Source: Nitrospira tepida (GTDB lineage Bacteria > Nitrospirota > Nitrospiria > Nitrospirales > Nitrospiraceae). From it: a stretch of DNA of 64,000 nucleotides. The DNA lies in NCBI RefSeq assembly GCF_947241125.1, contig NZ_OX365700.1, forward strand, positions 4,436,461 to 4,500,460. Direction: 5' to 3'. Positions 50,552-59,200 of this stretch are shown here, in pieces. Position numbers and translations under genes: made by a program. Position 1 is the stretch's first letter, and each line of letters opens with the position of its first letter. The notes beneath the pieces were generated by a model, which saw nothing but the letters and a program-made list of their open reading frames with translations, made no database searches and was not told the origin of the DNA.

Positions 50552-51250
50552 CTAGAACGAGATCCCCACGTACGGCCCCGCCTGGAAATAATTGTTCGTC
50601 GTGTTGGTCATGTTGGCGGTCAGGTGATACCGGGCGTCCGCGCCAAGCTTGAAGGCCTTCCACAGTTGATACTCGAATCCCGCGCCGAACTGCACGCCGA
50701 CGTCCAGGTACTGCGTTTGGTTGGACGGCGGGCTGATGACGTGGATGTCCAATCCGATTGGAATGATCCAGGGCCGAAAACGGCTCCCCTCCATGAACTT
50801 GAGCTTCGGCGCCACATTGATCGTTACCATCGTGAGCTGTGTCTGCGCCGGGGTGGTGCCTCCGCCGAGCGGCACGCCGGCAACAGCCGAGAGGGTCGGG
50901 ACGGCGCTCGTCACGGTCTTCGACACCAGCCGATTGAATTGCAGGCCGATCTCTCCCACCGCCCAGGTCTTGCTCATCGCCCCCCAGGCGTCTTTCGACA
51001 GGATCAAGTCGAGGCCGGCCCCGACGTACCAGCCGTAATCACCGGGATTGTTGCCCTGCCCCAGGGCATTCTGGGTGTCGGTGAAAATTTCGTTGGCCCG
51101 GTTGCCGAACATGTGCACATAGCCGCCCTTGAAGAACACCATGTTTCCGAGTTCGTCCTGCGCCCAGGCCGGCTGCAACAGGGTCAGGCCCAGAATGACC
51201 ACCATCACACCCGTATACACCCATGTCCCGCGATGCCGACTGTTGTTCAT
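50552..51250 (-). CDS. Outer-membrane beta-barrel protein
   Basis: A 232-residue exported protein with signal peptide (about 12-30), then alternating amphipathic strands and a C-terminal aromatic ending (GPYVGISF). Strand features such as VAPKLKFMEG and YLDVGVQFGAGFEYQLW fit an OmpW/OmpA-like small barrel. No ligand can be predicted. GAGGAGAGAG precedes the start. Confidence 0.8.
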   Translation of the reverse strand: MNNSRHRGTWVYTGVMVVILGLTLLQPAWAQDELGNMVFFKGGYVHMFGNRANEIFTDTQNALGQGNNPGDYGWYVGAGLDLILSKDAWGAMSKTWAVGEIGLQFNRLVSKTVTSAVPTLSAVAGVPLGGGTTPAQTQLTMVTINVAPKLKFMEGSRFRPWIIPIGLDIHVISPPSNQTQYLDVGVQFGAGFEYQLWKAFKLGADARYHLTANMTNTTNNYFQAGPYVGISF

Positions 51251-51370
51251 ACTCGTCTCTCTCCTCAAATGAGATCGGTGAGTTGCACGAACATCCGGCC
51301 GGCCCCGGCGTCTGTCTTGTAGTCTCGGTGTTGTTTTTGGTGTCTGCGTTCCTCCTGTGCAATCGCGGCG

Positions 51371-52126
51371 TCACGTTCGCCCGGCCGCGCCGGATCTGCG
51401 CCTCGCCAACACGGCCGGGCCGAAGTAGGCAAAGGCGTCCTTCAAGTTTGAGAAAAGGCGCTTCGCCGGTCCCATCGCCTGGTTTGTCACATATTGCAGC
51501 GTCAGCACGATCCGTTCCTCCCCCTCCGCCAAGGGGGTGACGGCATGCCAGAGCCGATCGCCGTTGAACAGCACGACGGCGCCAGGCCCCATGGGAATCC
51601 TGGTCTCCCTGATTTCCTCCGCCTGCCCCTTCAGGCGGACCCGCGCCACCAAACGGCAATGGTCCGATCGCTCGACCAATCCGATCAGCACCGTGTAGCG
51701 CCGGCCTTTGTAATAGGAGGTATCGTAATGAAACCCGATGTGGTCGCCGGGCTTGGTGTAGAAGTAGAGGGCGCAGGAATGGGGATCGTCCTCCGGACAC
51801 AACAGCAGGTCCGATTCCGTGATGCGGCTCAACAGCCACCGTAAGGCCGGGGACCGGTACAGGTTGAGCGTCACCGGCGCCTGTTCCCGCAAGGTGTAGA
51901 AACTGACGCTTCCGCCCTTCTTGTGGCCCGGAACGTAATTGCGGTGCATCCTCGGCTGCACCAGCCTCGCTTCGGCCACCATGGCGTCGATCAGGACCTG
52001 CGGCAGCAGTTTGTCGAGGACGACGAACTCATCCTGCAGCCAATATTGGCTGTGCACCGACTGGAGATCCACATCGTCGCGAATCCGCTGAAGCCTCGAC
52101 TCGATCTCGGCCGGCATAATCGCCAT
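51371..52126 (-). CDS. 2OG-Fe(II) oxygenase (prolyl-hydroxylase-like)
   Basis: A 251-residue enzyme with triad H133, D135 (HYDTSYY) and H194 (LWHAVTP), and R205 (EERIVLTL) for 2-oxoglutarate. The layout resembles the prolyl/lysyl hydroxylase group. Several starts are possible (52126 or 52117). It differs in fold subgroup from the oxygenase at 48906. Substrate unknown; a protein or peptide substrate from the same gene region is conceivable. Confidence 0.85.
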   Translation of the reverse strand: MAIMPAEIESRLQRIRDDVDLQSVHSQYWLQDEFVVLDKLLPQVLIDAMVAEARLVQPRMHRNYVPGHKKGGSVSFYTLREQAPVTLNLYRSPALRWLLSRITESDLLLCPEDDPHSCALYFYTKPGDHIGFHYDTSYYKGRRYTVLIGLVERSDHCRLVARVRLKGQAEEIRETRIPMGPGAVVLFNGDRLWHAVTPLAEGEERIVLTLQYVTNQAMGPAKRLFSNLKDAFAYFGPAVLARRRSGAAGRT

Positions 52127-52199
52127 CCCCCGTCCCCTCATCGCGCATACGCGATTCATCAACGCCTCAACTGATTTCGCGGACGCGCACCGGCTTCAA

Positions 52200-52222
52200 C
52201 CGTCAATGATCAATCGTCCTTC
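52200..52222. repeat. Short-word array at SUMF1-fragment end
   Basis: Words CGTCAATGATCAATCGTCC encode the final residues and stop of the truncated SUMF1-like gene. Confidence 0.6.
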
Positions 52223-52502
52223 GAGATGAGACCACGGTGCCTACTTCCGTTCCGAGCGTGCTCGCCTGGCGCGTGCTGCCCATCAAGAACTCACCCGCCG
52301 AGATGCGGACCATGAGGTTGTTTGTCCGGAGTGCGGCCCGCTCCATCGCCGGGCGCTTTCCCTCCGTCGTCCACTCGTCAGTGCTGTCCTGCAGATCGAG
52401 TCCCCAGGCAACGCTGGCGACCACCAACAACACGGCCAACCCTAACAACAGCGTCACGACCCTATCGACGATTCTCAGCACGTCGGATTCACTCCGTTTC
52501 AT
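52203..52502 (-). pseudogene. Truncated SUMF1-like gene fragment
   Basis: A 99-residue frame. It begins with a membrane segment (about 12-31) followed by VAWGLDLQDSTDEWTTEGKR and MVRISAGEFLMGSTRQAS, which parallel VVWGLDTQDITVEWTAEGKK and VLVPAGSFLMGSDKKVDR of the neighbouring full gene (52838). The protein stops about 20 residues after the GEFLMGS block, where a short-word array begins. The catalytic-like SUMF1 core is absent. It looks like a decayed or truncated duplicate. Confidence 0.75.
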
Positions 52503-52837
52503 GTTCGGCATCCTCCTGTCCCTGCATCACGGCGAATGCGAACGCACTGCATCCGAGAACCACCCAGCTCCATCGAAGGAACAATTCGTCAAAGACATCG
52601 AGGCTTGCAGCGCGTTTGCCGATCTGCTGCCTCGACCGTCCTCGGAAAAGCGGCGTCGTCTGAAACGTCATACGTCGACCGTCACCTGTCACAAGTCACG
52701 ATGGGGCCGGCAATACCGTCAATCGTCAAAGGTCAATCGTCATTCGCGAAGAGCCAGGAATTCGTTTATCGACTCCGCTTCCGTTCGATTAACGTTTGGC
52801 GAATGACGATTGGCGAGCGGCCCATGGCCATGCCCGA
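52503..52837. other. Gap with short-word array
   Basis: About 335 bases without a gene between the fragment and the full SUMF1-like gene. A long short-word array occupies 52665-52815 (for example ATACCGTCAATCGTCAAAGG and GATTAACGTTTGGCGAATGA). Confidence 0.6.
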
Positions 52838-53842
52838 TCACCGCACGTCGTGTTGGCCCGCGCCGGCCGGCCCCGAGCCCTCTGGGAGGGCCAAGGACAG
52901 TTGCGTGGTCGCCGGTTCCTGCGCGTCACGGGCGCACCGGAAGCCGAGCCAGTTCATCTTGGTGTTTGGATCGGTCCCGTTCCGCATGGCGACCCGCATG
53001 GTCGTGGTGCTATCGATCCAGCCGCCGCCGCGGAAGGCTTTTTGGGTGCCCGTCTCCGGACCTTTGGGATTCCGGTCCGGCGCGACCTTGTAATAGTCCG
53101 GGTCATACCAGTCCGCCACCCATTCCGCCACATTGCCCATCGTTTGATGGAGCCCGTAGGGGCTCGCGGAGTTTTCGTACTTGTCCACCGCGATGATCGG
53201 CGGGTACATCAGCAACCGTTCCGGCCGGTCCCGCACGGGCCCAGACAGTCCCGAGCGGCCGAAGTTTGCCCGGCTTAATCCCGCGCTCTGATTGCCCCAG
53301 GGATTGATCCGGCCGTCCGTCCCTCGAGCCGCCTTCTCCCACTCGGCTTCGGTGGGAAGCCGCTTTCCGGCCCAGGCGCAATAGGCGTCGGCGTCGGACC
53401 AGGACACGTGCATGATCGGGTGATGCGCCATCGCCTCTTGGAAGTTGCCGCCGTCGTATCGCCAGTCGATCTGCGGCGGCCGGTTCGTGGCCAGCACGAA
53501 CTTCAGGTATTGGAGCGCGGTCACTTCGTATTTGTCGATCTCGAAGGCATTGAGATGCACGCCGCGCTGCGGCATCTCGGAGCGATACGCCAAGCGATCC
53601 ACTTTCTTGTCGCTGCCCATCAGGAACGATCCGGCTGGCACGAGCACCGTTTCGTCCTTCATCGGCCAGGAGGCGACTCGCTTCATGGCGATCTTCTTAC
53701 CCTCCGCCGTCCACTCCACCGTAATATCCTGCGTGTCGAGGCCCCAGACCACCTTCGCCGACCCGAAGATGACAGCCACAACCAACAAGACGTTCATGGC
53801 CCACTCGGTTTTCTTGTGGGCATCCACTGTGTTCATTTGCAT
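52838..53842 (-). CDS. SUMF1/formylglycine-generating-enzyme-like domain protein
   Basis: A 334-residue exported or anchored protein with an N-terminal membrane segment (about 16-35), then a SUMF1 domain (from VLVPAGSFLMG near 66, with RLPTEAEWEKAARG, GNVAEWVADWYDPDYY and RGGGWIDS). The two active-site cysteines of true formylglycine-generating enzymes are not present in the C-terminal region; only C near GFRCARD remains. A binding or structural role is more likely than sulfatase maturation. GGAGG precedes ATG 53842. Confidence 0.88.
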   Translation of the reverse strand: MQMNTVDAHKKTEWAMNVLLVVAVIFGSAKVVWGLDTQDITVEWTAEGKKIAMKRVASWPMKDETVLVPAGSFLMGSDKKVDRLAYRSEMPQRGVHLNAFEIDKYEVTALQYLKFVLATNRPPQIDWRYDGGNFQEAMAHHPIMHVSWSDADAYCAWAGKRLPTEAEWEKAARGTDGRINPWGNQSAGLSRANFGRSGLSGPVRDRPERLLMYPPIIAVDKYENSASPYGLHQTMGNVAEWVADWYDPDYYKVAPDRNPKGPETGTQKAFRGGGWIDSTTTMRVAMRNGTDPNTKMNWLGFRCARDAQEPATTQLSLALPEGSGPAGAGQHDVR

Positions 53843-53951
53843 TTTTCGGCCTCCTTGTTTCATGAACCTGACCGTCAGCAGCCCACGGCGAACAGCAGGC
53901 GGCGAAGAGCGACCAGTACGCAGTTCGGAGCCGATGACCGTTCGCTGTTGT

Positions 53952-54893
53952 CTACCTGCCGTTGGCCATCCGCTGCTCGTCGTTCCCCACGGTCTTTGCA
54001 CACCGAAAGCCGATGAGATAACTCCGGTGGCTCGGCGCTGCCGCGTTCCGCCCGGCCGATCGCGCCACTTCCGGGTCCTCGTTCCACGACCCTCCCCTGA
54101 AGACCTTGTCTTCGCCGCCGGCCGGCCCCGTCGGGTTTTCGTTGACTCCCTTCCGGTAATAATCAGGATCAAACCAATCGGCGACCCATTCGCTGACGTT
54201 GCCCGCCATCTGATAGACCCCGTAGGGGCTGATGCCTCGCTCGTAGCGGTCGACGTTCGCCAACGGAGGATACTTCACGCCCCGTTTGGACCCCGGATGC
54301 GCGATGTTGCTTTTGATCCACCCGGCCGGCTCATTGCCCCAGGGGAAGATGCGGCCATCCGCTCCACGCGCGGCTTTTTCCCACTCCGCCTCGGTCGGGA
54401 GACGTTTCCCCACCCAGCGGCAGTAACGGTCCGCTTCCTCCCAACTCACCCCGATGACCGGGTGGCGGGACAGCTTCTCCGGAAACGGGTCCTGCATCCA
54501 ATATGGCGGCCACGTGGCTCCTGTGGCCAACACGAACCGGAGATAGTGAACGTTCGTGACTTCGTACCGGTCGATGGCAAAAGCATCGAGCATGACGAAT
54601 CGCTGCGGCCGCTCCTGCGGCCCCGCCGCGCGATCCACCCGAGGATCGCTGCCCATCAAGAAGGATCCTGCCGGCACCAGCACCATGTCCTCCGGAACAG
54701 CCAACAGGGCCAACCGCTCCATCTCCCAGGGTTCCGCCCAGGGGTCGTGTTTAGGACTCAGGTGATCGGCCAGACCCGGTTCGGCAACACAAATAAGGGC
54801 GGCTGCGGTCACCGCCTGGAGCGCTGTGATCGAAATATTGAGCCATTTCTTCATCGCGCCGGTCTTCCGATCCACGTGCTTCGATGCGTTCAT
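53952..54893 (-). CDS. SUMF1-like domain protein
   Basis: A 313-residue paralogue of the protein at 52838. It has a signal segment (about 18-42), MVLVPAGSFLMGSDP (about 70-84), RLPTEAEWEKAARG, GNVSEWVADWFDPDYY and RGGSWNEDPEVARS. The catalytic Cys pair is again missing. ATG 54893 and 54854 are possible starts. The two proteins and the fragment lie next to a cupredoxin-like protein and the multicopper oxidase. Confidence 0.88.
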   Translation of the reverse strand: MNASKHVDRKTGAMKKWLNISITALQAVTAAALICVAEPGLADHLSPKHDPWAEPWEMERLALLAVPEDMVLVPAGSFLMGSDPRVDRAAGPQERPQRFVMLDAFAIDRYEVTNVHYLRFVLATGATWPPYWMQDPFPEKLSRHPVIGVSWEEADRYCRWVGKRLPTEAEWEKAARGADGRIFPWGNEPAGWIKSNIAHPGSKRGVKYPPLANVDRYERGISPYGVYQMAGNVSEWVADWFDPDYYRKGVNENPTGPAGGEDKVFRGGSWNEDPEVARSAGRNAAAPSHRSYLIGFRCAKTVGNDEQRMANGR

Positions 54894-54918
54894 CCGGATG
54901 CCTCTCGTCGCCCCCTCT

Positions 54919-55854
54919 TCAGCGATCCTGCTTTTGGATCATCGGATCGATTTCCTTCTTCGTTTCCTCGGGCACGTTGTAGCGAACGTAATCATGCTCC
55001 AACACCTCGTTGGCGTAGAGCCGTCCGGTCGGGGCCGGGACCTTGATGGTCACATCCACCTTCGCCTGTGGACCGATGGTGACGGTCTGCTCCGTCGTTG
55101 TCCGAACATAGGGATGCCAGACGACCAGTTTGTAGGTACCCGGCGGCACATCCGTCAGGGTGAACCGTCCCCGCTCATCCGTCTTGGCAAAGTACGGATT
55201 CATGACGGCCAGGCCCCAGCTCTCCATGTAGGCATGAAAGCCGCACTGCATGACAAAAATCCGGCGCCCCTTGCTGAGATTCACCAATTGCTTCATCGGC
55301 GCGCCGGCCATGTGCTTGTGGTACATTCCGGCATCGCTGCGATCCTTCAAGTTGCGCGGGTGCTGCGGATTCATCGGCAGCGGCACGTTGAACAACACGC
55401 GGGGACCCAAATGAGAGGTTTCGTAGGCTTGAATGTCGTGCATGACGGGGTCCATGTTGACGACCGTGACCGATTGATTGTCCCGCACCACTGTGGTGAA
55501 TGGGTGGAACAGGCAGTCTTTTGCTTCGATTTGCGGCAAGCCGCTTTCGCCGAATGGTTTGCCTTTGTCGATTCCTTCCAGATACACGACGACCTCGCGA
55601 AATTCGCCGGCTGGCCCGACTTGGAACGGTTGCAGAATGCGCCAGCCTTGCCCATCGGAGATGCGCCCGCAATAGAATTGGTCCGGCATCGTCACGAGGT
55701 TGTACCCTTTCGGCTTCGGGACCTTCCCCTCTAGCTTCACGGTGCCCATGAGAGTCCCGCCGTCCGAAACCGTGATTTCTTCATAGGCATAGGCGGGAAC
55801 GCTCAGGCAGCCGGCCAACAGCCCCGCCAGAAGATGTTTCATCATTGTATTCAC
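54919..55854 (-). CDS. Cupredoxin-like protein with carboxypeptidase-regulatory-like domain
   Basis: A 311-residue exported protein with signal peptide (about 5-23). A cupredoxin-like region includes H139 (VMHDIQAYE) and C204, H207 and M218 (QCGFHAYMESWGLAVM), a plausible type 1 copper set. A CarboxypepD_reg-like beta domain follows (RGRFTLTDVPPGTYKLVVWHP, about 229-249). It may deliver copper or electrons to the giant oxidase encoded upstream. The GTG at 55854 has GGAGG five bases upstream; ATG 55845 is the alternative. Leader-repeat locus G lies directly upstream. Confidence 0.82.
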   Translation of the reverse strand: MNTMMKHLLAGLLAGCLSVPAYAYEEITVSDGGTLMGTVKLEGKVPKPKGYNLVTMPDQFYCGRISDGQGWRILQPFQVGPAGEFREVVVYLEGIDKGKPFGESGLPQIEAKDCLFHPFTTVVRDNQSVTVVNMDPVMHDIQAYETSHLGPRVLFNVPLPMNPQHPRNLKDRSDAGMYHKHMAGAPMKQLVNLSKGRRIFVMQCGFHAYMESWGLAVMNPYFAKTDERGRFTLTDVPPGTYKLVVWHPYVRTTTEQTVTIGPQAKVDVTIKVPAPTGRLYANEVLEHDYVRYNVPEETKKEIDPMIQKQDR

Positions 55855-55862
55855 CCCGGCCT

Positions 55863-56038
55863 CCATACCAAGCTTGCTAGCCCCGGCGGCTCATCGGGCG
55901 AAGCCCCTCTTCATTGATGCCGCCGGAGAAACACCTCCAGTGATCCCTCCCGCTTTCCTCTCCATACCAAGCTTGCTAGAACCGGCGGCTCATTGGGAGA
56001 AGCCCTTCTTCTTGACGCCGCCGGAGAACGCCTTCAGT
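55863..56038 (-). repeat. Leader-repeat locus G (two units)
   Basis: Two units (55863-55961 and 55962-56038) with the AGC-type hairpin variant, CCGGCGGC or close stems and GGGC-GAA-GCCC inner hairpin (imperfect in unit 2). The first hairpin is immediately upstream of the ribosome site of the cupredoxin-like gene. Confidence 0.85.
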
Positions 56039-56039
56039 A

Positions 56040-56168
56040 CCAGTGCTGAGTCCTGAAAGCCCAGTGCTGAGCGATGAGCGCTGAGTTCCAGATCCCACGA
56101 CATGCAAGGATCCTCTCAGCAATTCCTCTTGTTCAGCACTCAGTCTCCAGGCCTTAGAACCCAGCACA
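56040..56168. repeat. Short-word array of CAGCACTGAG type
   Basis: A different word class: CCAGTGCTGAG, GAGCGCTGAGTT, CTCTCAGC and CAGCACTCAG repeat in both orientations over about 130 bases. It resembles in style, but not in sequence, the GTCATTCG arrays. Confidence 0.6.
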
Positions 56169-56184
56169 TTGAACTAGCCACTAC

Positions 56185-56225
56185 AAAAAGCGATGGGGGA
56201 GCTACGTGTAACCAGCAGCTCCCCC
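56185..56225 (-). terminator. Intrinsic terminator of the multicopper oxidase gene
   Basis: On the minus strand a perfect 9-bp stem (GGGGGAGCT with AGCTCCCCC, 13-base loop) is followed by ATCGCTTTTT, a T-tract. It lies 28 bases past the stop of the gene at 56253 and is a good rho-independent terminator. Confidence 0.85.
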
Positions 56226-56252
56226 ACCACGTCTTACACCATTCCGCCCCGC

Positions 56253-59200
56253 TTACTTCATCGCGGTCGGAATGGCCTGAGGCTCCGGCTGCCCTTCTGC
56301 GCTCTTGATGCCGACAGCCGGCGCGCCCAGCGGTTGGATCCGCTGATCACCGACCGGCAACACGCGCAGATAACCCCACTGTCCGGACTGCGTGTAGGGC
56401 AGCCGCTGATTGGACCAGAGGAAGTCGCCCACTTGCCGGTACGGTCCACCCGCACCGCCACGGAGGAAGACATCCAAGGTCTCCGACCCGGCATACTCCA
56501 CCACGCTGATCTGGTCAGCGCCCGGCATGTAGGGCTCGATCGGCCACTCATGGCCCTCCACCGAGAACATGCCGTTCTGTTCGCTGTTGGCGCCGATCAC
56601 ATGGATCCGAACCGGATCGCCCGCGTGCGCCTCGATGAGCGGGGTGATCGGATCCTCGGGCTTGTCCACCGTGCAAGGCTGGAAGATCTTCCCGAGGCTG
56701 CACCCCTGCTCTTCACGGAACTTGTACGGTTCCGCTCGGTAGTTGACCGCCGTCAACCCCGCCACGTTCTGCACATAGGGCATGAACGCGGTCCCGATGA
56801 TATTGTCCTCGTCCTGGAAGAAGAGGGCCACATCCCGGTAGTTCCGCTTGCCCACGTTCTCCGGCAGGCTGGTATCGACGATCACGTCCGCGCGCCAGGC
56901 GTTCTTCTGCGAGAGATCGGCGCCGGTGACGGGATCGCGGTACTGCGATCCACGGGGCCCGACAACGACCGCCCCGTACAATCCGTTGCGCGGATTCACG
57001 ACGATGTTGCCGCCGTCCCACACCAACGATGTCGTCTCCTTGTTGTTCGGATGCGCATAGTAGGTGTAGGTGCGGCTTTCGCCCGGAGCGATCGTCTGAT
57101 CGCCGGGGTTGTTTCCGACGTTCAGCCCGAGGCTGTCTTTCGGATCGAAGGCCAGGCCCGGCGCGAAGAAGGACGCCCGGCTCGCCTTCATCTTATTTTT
57201 CAGGTTCACCTTGATGCAGTCACCGAGGTTCACCCGGAGCGTGAGCGGATGCGGCATCACGTCCCCGGCCACTTTGGTGGCTTCCTCTTCCAGCGCATAG
57301 ATCTTGCCTTCCGGCACCGTCATTTCGATCTTGCGCTCGAAGTCCACCTCGATCGCCTCCGGCGCCTTCGGATGGAGCTTCAACGGGCGATCCATCGCCA
57401 CCACGTTGAAGTTCTTCACCGGCGCGCCGGCCGGGCACACCGATGACGGCACGGCCGGGATTTCCACCGGCTTCGTCCCGGTCGGCAGATGCATCAGGTC
57501 CTCCGCGTGCTTCCCCAGCACGCGCACGATACCCCATCCACCTTCGGCGAAGTGCGAGCTTCGGCCGTTGAAGTGGATGTAGTCGCCCGGCATGCCTTGG
57601 AATCCGCCGGCCTTGGTCACCAGGTCATACCGCTCGGCGATCCCGACATGGATCGAGTTCTTCCGGTTGGCGTCCCCGGCGTACCGTTCCGTCAGGAACG
57701 TATGGCCCGCGATCGTCCACACGTGCGATTCGTTCATCAACTGGTGCAGCAGGCGGAACACCACGGTGTCGCCCACATACGCGCGCAGGAGCGGCGTATC
57801 CGGATCGCCGTGGATCGCGCTGCTGAACAGCTTGGACGTGTCGGGATTGTTCGCGAGACGTTGCGCGAAAGGTTCGGCTCTGAAGTTGAGCCCGCTTCCT
57901 GTCGTGTGCGTCCCGCCGTTGATGAACTGATTCGGTGCGTTCAGGATCTTTTCCGGCATCTGGAAGGACACGGTCTTCCCGGCCTCCAGCGCCACTTCGA
58001 CCGGTTGTCCAGGAGGATTCCCGGCCTGGATCACGTTCACGGTATGCGGCACCGTGTCGTGGATGGATACCATCAGCTCGCGGAAGCTGCCGTTGACTCC
58101 ATAGCCGATCGGCTCGCTGCTGTGAATATCCGCGATCGGACCGCTCCAGACCACCTTGCCGTTCTTCGGATCATGATAGGTCGACCCATAGGGTTCCACG
58201 ATCGTCACGCCGAACCCGCCGTGCGGCCAGGTCGTCGCGCCGAACGCATGGTCGTGCCAGAACACGGTCCCCAGATCGGTGTCCACCCACCAGCGATAGC
58301 GGACGAACTCCGGGGTCACGATGTCCCCGACCGGATGGTTATGCTTCAACGGCTTCACGAATGTAATCTCATCGCCCTTGATCTCCTTGATCCGGGCGAC
58401 TTCCTGGCAGCTCTTGTCGCGATTGAGTGACGTCGTGGCGTCCTTGCTCGGCTCCACACAGTCCGCGCCCACGAGCAATTCCGTGTTCACATGGTACTTC
58501 GTGGCGCCGGTTGCCATCTTGATCTTGATGGACTTGGCGCCGGCTTTCACTCCTTCCACCAGCTTGGAGTTCATCGGCACCGGCAATCCATGCTTGTTCT
58601 TCTTCTCATGCATGGTGTACGGCCGGACCGACATTTCATACTCGAACCCGGAGATCACGCCATCCGAGTTCCCCGTGTCGAACTGGAAGAAGTGGGGATG
58701 GATGTTGATCTTCGACGCTTGGAAGTTGGTGAATTCGTCGTCGTCCCACTCGCTCGTCAGGATGGAATCCACGCAGTCATAGACGTTGGCGCGGATCACG
58801 AGCGGATACTTGAGGTCGTCATTGGCCCGAACCAGCCTCTCCTCTTCGGCCAAGACATAAATCAGGCCGTCCTTGTCCACAATGGCGGGCTCTTTGCCCT
58901 GCTTCTTGGCCAAGGTGATGGGCAGCCTGATGAATTTGATGTTGTAGAACTTCGTGTTGGCATTGTCCGGACACAAGCTCCACCGGCCGTTCTCGCCCGG
59001 CTTCGCCGGTTCGCTGGTGCGCTCTCCGTTTTCGTCCTGGTGGATCGGCTCCAGCCAGGGCGCGCCGCTATGGTTGGCCGAGAACGGCACCCGTTTGCCG
59101 AAGTGCGGCTTGAACAGCGGCCAGGCCATCTTGCCGGTGGTCGGATCAAACAGAATCACCGGTCTGGTGCTGTCATCCCACTTGGCCGCGGCGGGATACT

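Noticed and set aside
53952-54893. Sulfatase-maturing formylglycine-generating enzyme
   Set aside because: The C-terminal catalytic cysteine pair is absent and no sulfatase gene is nearby.
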